In this document: in pieces, positions 1 through 8,915 of the stretch
Numbering within the stretch: the first letter of the stretch is position 1
Layout of the letters: each line of letters starts with the position of its first letter
NCBI RefSeq assembly: GCF_030812475.1
Contig: NZ_JAUSSR010000008.1
Location: 281,505 to 345,504 of the forward strand
Reading direction: 5' to 3'
DNA: 64,000 nucleotides
From: Pseudomonas lini
Lineage (GTDB): Bacteria > Pseudomonadota > Gammaproteobacteria > Pseudomonadales > Pseudomonadaceae
Translations under genes and position numbers: made by a program
Notes under the pieces: generated by a model
Database searches by the model: none
What the model was told of the DNA's origin: nothing
Seen by the model: the letters and a program-made list of their open reading frames with translations, nothing else

Positions 1-677
1 GCGTGCCTCAGCAACGCTGTATTCAACTGGGTTACTTTTGCCTGCAGTTGCCTGCCATGCAGAGCGCACCGACCGAAGCCGTAGCGTCCCGTGAGGCACA
101 GCTGGGCGATACCCGATATTTCCGCCGATTCAATCCATTTGCCCTGGGCAGCGACGTCGATGGCATGCCATCCTGGAATAATCTAGTGGCTGATCTGCGT
201 GAGTTGATCGAGCGCGTCGAGCCGCAGATCATTGTCTTGCCGCACCCGCACCTGGATCCGCATCCGGACCACCTGTGTTCGCAGCAGGCGGTGATGCAGG
301 CCTTGAGTGGCACGGCGTGGCAGCCGGAAACATTGCTGCATTATGCCAATCACCTGCACGACAACGATCGTTGGCCAATGGGCGACGCGGGCACAGGCGT
401 GGCACTGCCGCCCCAGATCGGAGCGCATGAATCGTTGCGTCCCTGGACGCTTTGTCTGTCGACCGACATCCAGTGGCGCAAGGCTATGTCGCTGGGCATG
501 ATGCACGACCTTCAACCCCCGCCGCCCTTCAAGCGTCTGCTGCGCCGGGCGATACAACGTTGCCTGGCGGGCCGACGCTGGCGGGCGTTCGGCGAAAATG
601 ATTTTATGCGTAAAACGGTACGACGCCACGAGTTGTTCTGGGTCCAAGAGTTGTCTGGAAAGAGAGAGTCCAATTGA
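1..677 (+). CDS. PIG-L family de-N-acetylase, 5'-truncated by window edge
   Basis: The frame is open from the first bases and ends at TGA 675-677. About 224 residues are visible. An HPHLDPHPDH stretch near residue 80 matches the second metal-binding region of PIG-L/LmbE deacetylases (the HxxH type). The family's N-terminal PHPDDE metal motif is absent, so the true start lies before the window; the GTG at position 3 is not a convincing start. PIG-L enzymes remove acetyl groups from GlcNAc-type sugars. In P. aeruginosa a PIG-L protein (DnpA) sits in the same LPS core cluster, so a role in core sugar deacetylation is inferred. The stop overlaps the next gene's TTG start (TTGA). Confidence 0.8.
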   Translation, partial: VPQQRCIQLGYFCLQLPAMQSAPTEAVASREAQLGDTRYFRRFNPFALGSDVDGMPSWNNLVADLRELIERVEPQIIVLPHPHLDPHPDHLCSQQAVMQALSGTAWQPETLLHYANHLHDNDRWPMGDAGTGVALPPQIGAHESLRPWTLCLSTDIQWRKAMSLGMMHDLQPPPPFKRLLRRAIQRCLAGRRWRAFGENDFMRKTVRRHELFWVQELSGKRESN

Positions 678-1630
678 AAGTCCTGTTTCTGGTGCAGAAA
701 GAGCAGCGGGCGATTCTCGATCGGCTGTATGACGGCATCGCCGAGCATTGCGAGTGCGACAAGCGCGAACTGTCCAGTGAAGAGCAGGACGACTTGCGTG
801 GGTATTTCCGCAAGAATGTCGATGTGACCCGCTATGACCGTATCGTGTTTTTCCTGCGCTTCAAAAAGGAAATCAGGCAGGTAAGGTTCATCCAGACCGT
901 GCCCAACCTGGTCATTCTCGAGCACGATGCCTACCAGAATTACATTCCCTGCAAATACACCGGCAAGTTCAGCGCCCATTATCGCAAGCTGCCCTGGGCG
1001 CGGGTGATCAGCTCCGGTTTCATGGTCAGCGAGCGTTTGCGCGCAGAGGGCTTCGACGCGGTATTTGTTCCGAAGGGCTACGACCAGACGTTACTGCAGG
1101 ACCAGGGCCGTGAACGGGATATCGAGCTGGCGTTTGTCGGCAGTACCAACAGCGTCGCCTACAGTGGCCGCAAGGCGCTGCTCGATGAGTTGGGACGAGT
1201 CGAATCGATGGTCGTCACTCGCACCAAGTCCGGTGAAGAGTACTGTGACACACTCAACCGCATTCGCTTCTTCGTCAGCGCCGATGTCGGCATGGGCGAA
1301 TTCATGATCAAGAACTTCGAGGCCATGGCATGCGGCTGTGTGTTGCTGGCCTACGATCAGGGCTCGGCGGAAAGCAGCGCGCTGGGTTTGCAGGACATGC
1401 ATAATGTGGTGCTCTATCAAGATGTCCCGCAGCTCCAGCAGAAGCTGGCCGTCTTGCGGGCCGACCCGGAGCTTGCGCAGCGCATCGCCGTCAATGGTCG
1501 CGAACTGGCGGTCAGCCAGTTCAGTTTCGCGCGGATTGGCCAGCGTATCGTCGAAGCGCTCGAGCCTGCACTGCGCCCTGGCACCCCGCTGGGACTGCTG
1601 GAAAAAGTGCGTCTGAAACTGGGCGTTTGA
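674..1630 (+). CDS. glycosyltransferase, GT-B fold, CgeB/GT1-like (LPS core)
   Basis: This is a 318-residue protein with no signal peptide. Its C-terminal half carries NFEAMACGCVLLAYD (about residues 216-230), the usual nucleotide-sugar site of GT-B enzymes of the CgeB/GT1 type. The N-terminus MKVLFLVQKEQ is a Rossmann-type opening. The start is TTG 674, overlapping the preceding stop, with a purine-rich GGAAAGAGAG run as ribosome-binding site. It lies in a row of LPS glycosyltransferases, so transfer of a core or O-chain sugar at the inner face of the cytoplasmic membrane is inferred. Donor and acceptor cannot be told from sequence. Confidence 0.8.
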   Translation: MKVLFLVQKEQRAILDRLYDGIAEHCECDKRELSSEEQDDLRGYFRKNVDVTRYDRIVFFLRFKKEIRQVRFIQTVPNLVILEHDAYQNYIPCKYTGKFSAHYRKLPWARVISSGFMVSERLRAEGFDAVFVPKGYDQTLLQDQGRERDIELAFVGSTNSVAYSGRKALLDELGRVESMVVTRTKSGEEYCDTLNRIRFFVSADVGMGEFMIKNFEAMACGCVLLAYDQGSAESSALGLQDMHNVVLYQDVPQLQQKLAVLRADPELAQRIAVNGRELAVSQFSFARIGQRIVEALEPALRPGTPLGLLEKVRLKLGV

Positions 1631-1664
1631 CAAGGGCTGTCCAGCCGTTGACAGGGCTGGCACT

Positions 1665-2447
1665 TTGACTTTAATCGGAAATCAGGTGCACTTTTCTAAA
1701 GAAAGTAACATCACATTAGTGGTTACCAGCTGTGGCCGCCTGGACCTGCTCAAGATAACTCTCGAGAGTTTCGACCGGTTCAATACCGCCGCGATCCGCG
1801 AAGTCTTCATCACTGAAGATGCCGGCGATGATCGGGTGCACTCGGTCATTCCCGTCCATTGGAAAGATCACTGCACGGTGTTCGTCAACCGCCCGAAGCT
1901 CGGCCAGCTGGCGTCGATCGATCTGGCGTACGAACACGTCAGCACGCCCTACATCTTTCATTGCGAGGATGACTGGGAGTTCTATCGCCCGGGGTTTGTG
2001 GAGGATTCCATGGCCATCCTCGAGTTGCGCCCGGAAATTCTCCAGGTGTGGTTGCGCAACTATATTTACGATCTGTGTGTGCACAGCCCCTACATTCACC
2101 TGGGAGCCCGTGAAATTATCGGTGGGGTGCCGTGTTACCCGCTAATCTCCGATAAACCCGAGTGGCAGAGTTTTTCGCTGAACCCCGGGCTGCGTCGCAT
2201 GAAGGAATATCGGCTCTGTGCCCCCTTTGCCGAACACGGTGGGGAAAAGGCGTTGTCGCAGCGTTACGCACAGCTCGATTTGACTGCGGTGACGCTGGAA
2301 GGTGATGCCGTTCGGCATACCGGATTTGGCCTCCATGTACAGACGTCGGTTGAGCGTCGCCGCAAGGCGCGGCGCAGTCGACGTGATCATGTGAAGTCCG
2401 GGTTGCTACTATTGCTGGGAGTCTGCATTGGCTGGTTCATCAACTAA
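1665..2447 (+). CDS. glycosyltransferase, GT-A type, with C-terminal hydrophobic segment
   Basis: This 260-residue protein opens with a GT2-like strand (NITLVVTSCGRLDLLKITL) and has an acidic HCEDDWEFY motif near residue 105, which fits the DxD metal/nucleotide-sugar site of GT-A enzymes. The last 16 residues (GLLLLLGVCIGWFIN) follow a very basic run (RRRKARRSRRDH) and look like a membrane anchor with positive-inside flank. The start is uncertain: TTG 1665 is given, but GTG 1686 in the same frame leaves the domain intact. The neighbouring genes suggest LPS core assembly. The substrate is unknown. Confidence 0.72.
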   Translation: MTLIGNQVHFSKESNITLVVTSCGRLDLLKITLESFDRFNTAAIREVFITEDAGDDRVHSVIPVHWKDHCTVFVNRPKLGQLASIDLAYEHVSTPYIFHCEDDWEFYRPGFVEDSMAILELRPEILQVWLRNYIYDLCVHSPYIHLGAREIIGGVPCYPLISDKPEWQSFSLNPGLRRMKEYRLCAPFAEHGGEKALSQRYAQLDLTAVTLEGDAVRHTGFGLHVQTSVERRRKARRSRRDHVKSGLLLLLGVCIGWFIN

Positions 2448-2495
2448 GTGCACCACCGCTTGTCACTCAGGACCCATGCATTGGCTTGTTGCTCT

Positions 2496-3593
2496 ATGAA
2501 TATCCTTAACGTCATGTGGTCCGGTGGTGCTCCATACGCATCGATTCACAAGGTTCATCAGCAAATTCTCTCGCAGGCTGGCCCCACTGCATCAGTGAAG
2601 ACCTGGCTGCTGCAAGGCAGCGTGTCCGAGTGTGGGCTGAGCGTTGGCGACGCCCGGGAATGGAAACTGTCCTCAGCCCGTCTGAAAGGGCGGCATTTCT
2701 GGCGGTTGACGAAGCCCTGGATGCAGGCCGGCTTTCAGAAGGCGCTCACGCAGAGCGAGGCGCACCTGCTACTGCTCGATGGCCTGGGCGTCGCACGCAC
2801 GGTTTTGCCCCTTCTCAAAACAGTGCCACGGATCCGCGCGGTGGTGATTTTCCATGGTTCCACGCGTCTGCGTGCTGCTGATCGAGCGCTTTTCGAGCAG
2901 CTCACTGCGTCTTCCCGGCTGACCCTGGTTGCAGTGTCCAATACCCTGGCCACCCAGTTGAGCGCCGACCTCCAATTGCCCGTGATGACCATGCGCAGTG
3001 CGTTCGACCCGGCCTCCTTCCGTTCGGCAGTGCTCTCGCGAGAGCAGGCCCGTGCCCGGTTGGGATTACCCCTGGACAATTCGCCGGTGCTGGGTGCGGT
3101 CGGACGATTCGAGGATAAGAAGGGGTTTGCGTGTTTGATCGACGCCTTTACTTCGGCCTTGCGGCAACGACCCGATTTGCGCCTGGTGATCATTGGCGAA
3201 GGATCGACCCGGACAGCGCTGCAAGCACGCATCGATCACCTGGGATTGGGTGCCCGTGTCTCGTTGCCAGGTCATCTCAACGAGGCTGCACAGCTTTACA
3301 GTGCCTTCGACTGGGTCGCGATCCCTTCGCTCAGCGAGGGGCTGGGGTTGATCATGCAAGAGGCGGTGATGGCGGGCGTGCCGGTCATGTCCAGCGAATT
3401 GGCGGTGTTTCGCGAGCAGCTGGCTCATACGGGCTGGTACGCCGCCGTCGATGATGTCAGTGCCTGGAGCGATGCCATCGTGCGCGCGTTCAGCGTCTCT
3501 GCGAAAGACGTCGCAGCGAAGCAGTATCTGGAACTGGCGCCGGACCAGGCCTGGTCGGACTTCACTCAAGTTGCCCGTCAATTGCTCTCATGA
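2496..3593 (+). CDS. glycosyltransferase family 4 (GT-B), LPS core
   Basis: The 365-residue product has the GT4 pattern: an N-terminal acceptor domain (MNILNVMWSGGAPYASIHKV), the VGRFEDKKGFACLIDAF region near residue 205, and a C-terminal SEGLGLIMQEAVMAGVPVM nucleotide-sugar motif near residue 285. ATG 2496 is preferred because it begins the conserved first strand. An in-frame GTG at 2448 directly after the previous stop would add 16 unconserved residues; neither start has a strong ribosome-binding site. It sits where P. aeruginosa has wapR/ssg-type core transferases, so an outer-core sugar transfer is inferred. It converges with the next minus-strand gene, overlapping by 6 bp. Confidence 0.82.
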   Translation: MNILNVMWSGGAPYASIHKVHQQILSQAGPTASVKTWLLQGSVSECGLSVGDAREWKLSSARLKGRHFWRLTKPWMQAGFQKALTQSEAHLLLLDGLGVARTVLPLLKTVPRIRAVVIFHGSTRLRAADRALFEQLTASSRLTLVAVSNTLATQLSADLQLPVMTMRSAFDPASFRSAVLSREQARARLGLPLDNSPVLGAVGRFEDKKGFACLIDAFTSALRQRPDLRLVIIGEGSTRTALQARIDHLGLGARVSLPGHLNEAAQLYSAFDWVAIPSLSEGLGLIMQEAVMAGVPVMSSELAVFREQLAHTGWYAAVDDVSAWSDAIVRAFSVSAKDVAAKQYLELAPDQAWSDFTQVARQLLS

Positions 3594-4193
3594 CGGCAGA
3601 ACGGCTCGCTCCAATGCTTGCATTGGAAAGCTGCCGTTCAGGTTCTCTCGGGCAATATAGCGAGCGAAGTGTTGCAGGTTGCGCTTGATCAGATGCCTGG
3701 GCAGCGGGGCCCGCAGGAAACGCATGTCCGCCACATCGATCAGGCCCATGCGATTGTCCGGCGTCACCACGATGTTTCCCAGGTGCAGTGAACGAAAGTA
3801 GATACCCGAGGCATGAAGACTGCGTATCAGGCCCGCCAGGGCAGGCAGGTTCTGCTGCCAGTTGAAGCCCTCCTTGTCGGCAATCTGGCGCAGGGTTTCT
3901 CCGGGTAAAGGCCGGTAGAGCACAGCCGTCATGCCAGGGGCCTGCAGTCGAAAGAACTGCAGGACCTCAAAGGTCGGCACACCCAGCTTTTGCAATTCGA
4001 TGGCATTGTCGATGAAGCGCTTCGAATACGGACGAAACATCGCGGAAGAAAAAATACGCTTGCGCCGGAACAGTTTGAGGATATTCCCATCCTGCAACAG
4101 GTAGACTTTCGGGCCGAAGCTATCGGCCTCCAGAATTCTGGCGCCTTCAATCATTCGATTTAAAGCGTCTTGCGCAAGTCGGGAGCATTGCAT
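3588..4193 (-). CDS. kinase-like protein of the toluene tolerance/LPS kinase type, possibly a pseudokinase
   Basis: The protein has about 201 residues and a eukaryote-like kinase lobe pattern: ILKLFRRK (possible ATP lysine near residue 40), a hinge-like VLYRPLPGETL (91-101), YFRSLHLGNIVV (132-143) at the catalytic loop, and LIDVADMRF (151-159) at the metal loop. The catalytic loop lacks the HxD aspartate and has R-S there, so activity is doubtful. ATG 4193 is chosen because AAGG lies 9 bases upstream; an in-frame TTG at 4235 would add 14 residues. Homologues are annotated as toluene tolerance proteins. The place between glycosyltransferases and the O-antigen ligase suggests an LPS-related role. 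Confidence 0.68.
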   Translation of the reverse strand: MQCSRLAQDALNRMIEGARILEADSFGPKVYLLQDGNILKLFRRKRIFSSAMFRPYSKRFIDNAIELQKLGVPTFEVLQFFRLQAPGMTAVLYRPLPGETLRQIADKEGFNWQQNLPALAGLIRSLHASGIYFRSLHLGNIVVTPDNRMGLIDVADMRFLRAPLPRHLIKRNLQHFARYIARENLNGSFPMQALERAVLPS

Positions 4194-4303
4194 GTAGGAA
4201 GCCTTGTTGGAATAGCGGGGCACTGTGGCGGGCAATGATGCCGAAAAGTTTCAGTTTTAACCATGCCGGGTTAGGCGGGGTGAACCAATCAAGGAGCACA
4301 TTG

Positions 4304-5476
4304 ATGCAGGAAACACGCTGGGCGCAAGCATGGATGACGATCGGTCTGCTGTGGTTCCTGTTGGCCATCGCCCTCGCGCCGACAAATAAACTCTATCAGC
4401 AAGGTCTGGTCGCAATGCTCTGGCTGCCGGCCATGATGTTCGCCTGGTCGGCACGGGCCAGGCTCGCGGAACTGATTGACAAGCAACGCTGGGTCTACCT
4501 GCCATTGCTCGGTCTGATGGTCTGGTCATTGATCAGTCTTACGTGGACCAACGCCGAGGACCCGGGTCGCGAAGCCAAGCGTTTGTTGTATATCAGTGTA
4601 TTTCTGCTGTTCTTCCCGGTCTTTGCCAATGCCCGACCCGAGCGGGTCATACGCGTCATGCAATGGGGCGGCTTGGGGTTGGCGTTGACCGCGTTGGCGG
4701 CGATGGTCAAATTCTACGTGATCAATGGCAGCGTCTGGTATGCGCGCGTCGAGGGTCTGGGCGAATTGGCCCATCCGATTCTGGGGGGGTATGTCATTGG
4801 GCTTGCGGCCGTGTGGCTGATGCATTGGGTCCCAAGCGATCGCCGGCTGCAAGCAGTCTGGGCGCTCGCGCTGGGGTTGCTTGGGGCCTTCGTAGTGCTG
4901 AGCCAGAGCCGTGGCGCCGCATTGGCGCTGTTCCTGACGTTGCTCGCCATGCCCATCTGGTGCCGCGATCGTCGCAGCCGCATCGTTGCCGTGTCGGCAT
5001 TGCTGGTCGCGATGCTGGCTTTCTGGTTTCTGGAACCTTTGGTGTTGGCCCGCGGTGTTTCCTATCGTCCGCAAATCCTGATGGCAAGCCTGCAGATGAT
5101 CGCCGAACATCCCTGGCAGGGGTTGGGACTGGGTGGCGCCTACAGGGTGTTCGCCGACGGCATTTACTTTGACCATGCCCATAACCTGTTCACCCATGTC
5201 GCTATCGAGCTGGGCGTGCCGGGCCTGTTATTGTGGTGTGCGGCCTGGATTGCAATCCTGCATGGGGCCTGGAAGGCCCGGGAAACACTCTATGGTCAAG
5301 GTATCATCGGCATCTGGCTGTTTTCATCCCTGGCCATGCAATTCGACGCGGCCAGCCTGACTGGAACCCCAAGGGCGGAGTGGTTCATCAGTTGGTTGCC
5401 AGTAGGCCTGGCCGGTGTTTTGGTCTGGGCGCGGGCCGATTCCGGCGCTTGTGATAAAATTTCGCGTTCTTCCTAA
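4304..5476 (+). CDS. O-antigen ligase family membrane protein (WaaL/Wzy_C type)
   Basis: The product has 390 residues, is strongly hydrophobic, and has roughly ten to twelve membrane segments. A large periplasmic loop ends in AHNLFTHVAIELGVPGLLLW (about residues 293-312), the conserved His-containing motif of the Wzy_C ligase/polymerase family. ATG 4304 is set by AAGGAG at 4291-4296, seven bases upstream; a longer in-frame extension exists but lacks support. Ligases of this family join O-antigen or similar glycans to lipid A-core in the periplasm. The position before msbA matches waaL of P. aeruginosa. I leave the symbol blank because WaaL and Wzy-like members are hard to tell apart by sequence. 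Confidence 0.8.
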   Translation: MQETRWAQAWMTIGLLWFLLAIALAPTNKLYQQGLVAMLWLPAMMFAWSARARLAELIDKQRWVYLPLLGLMVWSLISLTWTNAEDPGREAKRLLYISVFLLFFPVFANARPERVIRVMQWGGLGLALTALAAMVKFYVINGSVWYARVEGLGELAHPILGGYVIGLAAVWLMHWVPSDRRLQAVWALALGLLGAFVVLSQSRGAALALFLTLLAMPIWCRDRRSRIVAVSALLVAMLAFWFLEPLVLARGVSYRPQILMASLQMIAEHPWQGLGLGGAYRVFADGIYFDHAHNLFTHVAIELGVPGLLLWCAAWIAILHGAWKARETLYGQGIIGIWLFSSLAMQFDAASLTGTPRAEWFISWLPVGLAGVLVWARADSGACDKISRSS

Positions 5477-5491
5477 CCAGTGAGCTCTACG

Positions 5492-7300
5492 ATGAGTGAA
5501 GCACCGCCCAAAGCGGGACAGGATTCCAGCCTGAAAATCTATTTTCGGCTGTTGGGGTATGTAAAACCCTATACCGGCCTTTTCCTGCTGAGTATCGTGG
5601 GCTTCGTGATATTTGCCTCCACTCAGCCCATGCTGGCGGGGATTCTCAAATATTTCGTCGATGGCCTGAGCAATCCTGAAGCGGTGCTCTTCCCCAACGT
5701 CCCCTACCTGAAAGACTTGCAGTTGCTGATGGCCGTGCCATTGCTGATCATCCTGATCGCCGCGTGGCAAGGCCTGGGGTCATTTCTGGGTAACTACTTC
5801 CTGGCGAAGGTTTCACTGGGCCTGGTCCACGACCTGCGTGTCGAATTGTTCAACAAGCTGCTGGTATTGCCCAATCGTTATTTTGATACCCACAACTCCG
5901 GGCATCTGATCTCGCGCATCACCTTCAACGTGACCATGGTGACCGGCGCAGCCACGGACGCCATCAAGGTGGTCATCCGTGAAGGCCTGACCGTGGTGTT
6001 CCTGTTTGCCTACCTGGTGTGGATGAACTGGAAACTGACGATCGTGATGCTGGCGATCCTGCCGATCATCGCGTTCATGGTCGGCAATACCAGCAAGAAA
6101 TTTCGCAAGCAGAGCAAGAAGATCCAGGTGGCGATGGGCGACGTGACTCACGTGGCTTCCGAGACCATCCAGGGGTATCGCGTGGTGCGCAGCTTCGGCG
6201 GCGAAAGCTATGAAAAGCGTCGCTTTGCCGAGGCCAGCCAGGGCAACACCGACAAACAATTGCGCATGACCAAGACCGGTGCGGTGTATACGCCCATGCT
6301 GCAGTTGGTGATCTATACCGCCATGGCCGTGCTGATGTTCCTGGTTCTGTTTCTGCGCGGCGACGCCTCCGCCGGTGATCTGGTGGCCTACATTACCGCG
6401 GCGGGTCTGTTGCCCAAGCCGATTCGACAGCTGTCGGAAGTCAGTTCCACCATCCAGAAAGGCGTCGCCGGTGCCGAAAGCATTTTCGAGCAGCTCGATG
6501 TCGAACCTGAGGTCGACAACGGCACCGTCGAACGTGATCGCGTCAGCGGCCACCTGGAGGTACGCAACCTGAGTTTCACTTACCCGGGGACCGAGCGTGA
6601 AGTGCTGAAAAACATCAACTTCACCGCGGCCCCGGGGCAAATGATCGCCCTGGTCGGCCGCTCGGGGAGCGGCAAGTCGACCCTGGCCAGCCTGATTCCG
6701 CGTTTCTATCACCACGACATCGGCGACATCATGCTCGATGACGTGGAGATAGAAGACTATCGCCTGCGCAATCTGCGTCGGCATGTGGCGCAAGTCACGC
6801 AGCATGTGACCCTGTTCAACGACACCATTGCCAATAACATTGCCTACGGTGACCTGGCGGATGCACCGCGTGCCGATATCGAAAAGGCCGCCACGGATGC
6901 CTACGCAATGGACTTCATCTCGGAAATGCCCGAGGGGCTGGACACTCAGGTCGGGGAAAACGGCGTGCTGCTGTCCGGCGGACAGCGTCAGCGTCTGGCG
7001 ATTGCCCGAGCCCTGTTGAAGAACGCACCCTTGCTGATACTCGACGAAGCGACGTCGGCGCTCGATACCGAGTCCGAGCGGCATATTCAGGCGGCCCTGG
7101 ATCATGTCATGAAAGGTCGCACGACCCTGGTGATCGCGCACCGCTTGTCGACTATCGAGAAAGCCGATCTGATCCTGGTCATGGACCATGGGGAAATCGT
7201 CGAGCGTGGCACCCACGCCCAGCTGCTGGCGCAAAATGGCTACTATTCGCGCCTGCATGCGATGGGGCTGGACGAATCTGTATCGGCCGGCATCGCTTGA
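5492..7300 (+). CDS. msbA: lipid A export ATP-binding/permease protein MsbA
   Basis: This 602-residue half-transporter has an N-terminal six-helix ABC exporter domain and a C-terminal ATPase: Walker A GRSGSGKST near 388, signature LSGGQRQRLAIARA near 493, Walker B LLILDEATSALD near 515 and H-loop IAHRLST near 547. MsbA flips lipid A-core across the inner membrane. ATG 5492 is chosen to give the usual length; GTG 5480 is also in frame. It follows the ligase gene by 15 bp and precedes hldE, as in other pseudomonads. A weak -10-like TAAAAT at 5455-5460 lies inside the end of the ligase gene. Confidence 0.95.
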   Translation: MSEAPPKAGQDSSLKIYFRLLGYVKPYTGLFLLSIVGFVIFASTQPMLAGILKYFVDGLSNPEAVLFPNVPYLKDLQLLMAVPLLIILIAAWQGLGSFLGNYFLAKVSLGLVHDLRVELFNKLLVLPNRYFDTHNSGHLISRITFNVTMVTGAATDAIKVVIREGLTVVFLFAYLVWMNWKLTIVMLAILPIIAFMVGNTSKKFRKQSKKIQVAMGDVTHVASETIQGYRVVRSFGGESYEKRRFAEASQGNTDKQLRMTKTGAVYTPMLQLVIYTAMAVLMFLVLFLRGDASAGDLVAYITAAGLLPKPIRQLSEVSSTIQKGVAGAESIFEQLDVEPEVDNGTVERDRVSGHLEVRNLSFTYPGTEREVLKNINFTAAPGQMIALVGRSGSGKSTLASLIPRFYHHDIGDIMLDDVEIEDYRLRNLRRHVAQVTQHVTLFNDTIANNIAYGDLADAPRADIEKAATDAYAMDFISEMPEGLDTQVGENGVLLSGGQRQRLAIARALLKNAPLLILDEATSALDTESERHIQAALDHVMKGRTTLVIAHRLSTIEKADLILVMDHGEIVERGTHAQLLAQNGYYSRLHAMGLDESVSAGIA

Positions 7301-7304
7301 ACCG

Positions 7305-7335
7305 GCGAGAGGGTGGGCCTGGCTCACCCTCTCGC
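7305..7335. terminator. strong hairpin after msbA without U-tract
   Basis: GCGAGAGGGTG (7305-7315) and CACCCTCTCGC (7325-7335) form a perfect 11-bp stem. The loop can extend it by one wobble and one GC pair. No run of T follows on either strand, so it is not a classical intrinsic terminator. It may stabilise the msbA 3' end or attenuate read-through into hldE. Confidence 0.5.
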
Positions 7336-7481
7336 ATGGCCGACGTGCAATGCGTTCGGTGCCATGCCCACAGCCATGAATGGAAAACCCAGTCGAATCA
7401 TCCCGTTGCAGCCGTCACACAAGCCCACGCCAAGCCTGTGTTAATATCGCGGCCCTGTTCATTTTGTATGTGGGTTGCACC

Positions 7482-8906
7482 ATGAAGTTGTCCATGCCGC
7501 GATTCGATCAAGCCCCTGTCTTGGTGGTTGGCGATGTCATGCTCGACCGCTACTGGCATGGTGGTACCTCACGGATTTCCCCTGAGGCGCCGGTACCGGT
7601 AGTCAAGGTCGAGCAAATCGAGGACCGCCCGGGCGGTGCCGCCAACGTTGCGTTGAACATTGCAGCACTCGGCGCCCCGGCGTCGCTGGTCGGCGTCACT
7701 GGCGACGATGAAGCCGCCGACAGCCTGGTCAACAGCCTCAAGGGGGCGGGCGTGCGGGCATTGTTCCAGCGCATTGCCCACCAGCCGACCATCGTCAAGC
7801 TGCGGGTGATGAGTCGTCACCAGCAACTGCTGCGTATCGACTTCGAAGAACCTTTCGCTACCGACGCCTTGGCGTTGGGCGATCAGGTCGACGAACTGCT
7901 CGAAGGCATCAAGGTTCTGGTGCTGTCGGACTATGGCAAAGGCGCGTTGAAAAACCATCAGGTGCTGATCCAGGCCGCCCGTGCCCGCGGCATTCCGGTG
8001 CTGGCCGACCCCAAGGGCAAGGATTTCTCTATCTACCGTGGTGCGAGCCTGATTACCCCGAACCTCAGCGAATTCGAGACCATCGTCGGCGGCTGCGCCG
8101 ATGAGCACGAGTTGGTGAGCAAGGGCGCGCAGTTGATGCATGACCTGGACCTCGGTGCATTGCTGGTAACCCGTGGCGAACACGGCATGACCTTGTTGCG
8201 TCCGGATCATCCGGCGTTGCACTTGCCGGCCCGTGCCCGTGAAGTGTTCGATGTGACCGGTGCCGGCGACACAGTGATTTCCACCCTGGCGGCAGCGATT
8301 GCCGCCGGTGAAGAATTGCCCCACGCGGTAGCCCTGGCCAACCTGGCGGCGGGTATCGTGGTCGGCAAGCTCGGTACGGCGGCCATCAGCGCCCCGGAAC
8401 TGCGGCGGGCCATCCAGCGTGAGGAAGGCTCCGAGCGCGGTGTGCTGGGGCTTGAGCAACTGGTGCTGGCGGTCGCCGATGCGCGTGCGCACAACGAGAA
8501 GATCGTCTTCACCAATGGTTGTTTCGACATTCTGCACGCCGGCCATGTGACCTACCTCGAACAGGCACGGGCCCAGGGCGATCGCCTGATCGTGGCGGTC
8601 AACGACGATGCGTCGGTCAGCCGGCTGAAGGGCCCGGGTCGACCGATCAACAGCGTCGACCGTCGCATGGCGGTACTGGCAGGGCTGGGCGCTGTGGACT
8701 GGGTGATCAGCTTCCCTGAAGGCACTCCGGAAAACCTGCTGCGCGAAGTCAAGCCGGACGTGCTGGTGAAGGGCGGCGATTACGGGATCGAACAGGTGGT
8801 GGGCGCGGACATCGTGGCGGCTTACGGTGGCATCGTGAAAGTGCTGGGGCTGGTTGAAAACAGCTCGACCACCGCGATTGTCGAGAAGATCCGCCAGTCT
8901 GAATGA
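7482..8906 (+). CDS. hldE: bifunctional heptose 7-phosphate kinase/heptose 1-phosphate adenylyltransferase HldE
   Basis: The 474-residue protein has two domains. The N-terminal PfkB/ribokinase domain (about 1-325) has SPEAPVPV, RPGGAANVA and the VTGAGDT anion-hole motif near residue 258. The C-terminal nucleotidyltransferase (about 345-474) has FTNGCFDILHAGH near 343-355. HldE makes ADP-heptose precursors for the LPS inner core in the cytoplasm. ATG 7482 gives the family's usual length (about 473); in-frame starts further upstream run into the intergenic region. The 181-bp gap after msbA suggests it may have its own promoter, though I could not assign one with confidence. Confidence 0.95.
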   Translation: MKLSMPRFDQAPVLVVGDVMLDRYWHGGTSRISPEAPVPVVKVEQIEDRPGGAANVALNIAALGAPASLVGVTGDDEAADSLVNSLKGAGVRALFQRIAHQPTIVKLRVMSRHQQLLRIDFEEPFATDALALGDQVDELLEGIKVLVLSDYGKGALKNHQVLIQAARARGIPVLADPKGKDFSIYRGASLITPNLSEFETIVGGCADEHELVSKGAQLMHDLDLGALLVTRGEHGMTLLRPDHPALHLPARAREVFDVTGAGDTVISTLAAAIAAGEELPHAVALANLAAGIVVGKLGTAAISAPELRRAIQREEGSERGVLGLEQLVLAVADARAHNEKIVFTNGCFDILHAGHVTYLEQARAQGDRLIVAVNDDASVSRLKGPGRPINSVDRRMAVLAGLGAVDWVISFPEGTPENLLREVKPDVLVKGGDYGIEQVVGADIVAAYGGIVKVLGLVENSSTTAIVEKIRQSE

Positions 8907-8915
8907 CAGCCCCCT

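Noticed and set aside
5813..7327. A 504-codon minus-strand frame opposite msbA
   Set aside because: It lies fully over ABC transporter motifs on the plus strand and has no recognisable protein features.
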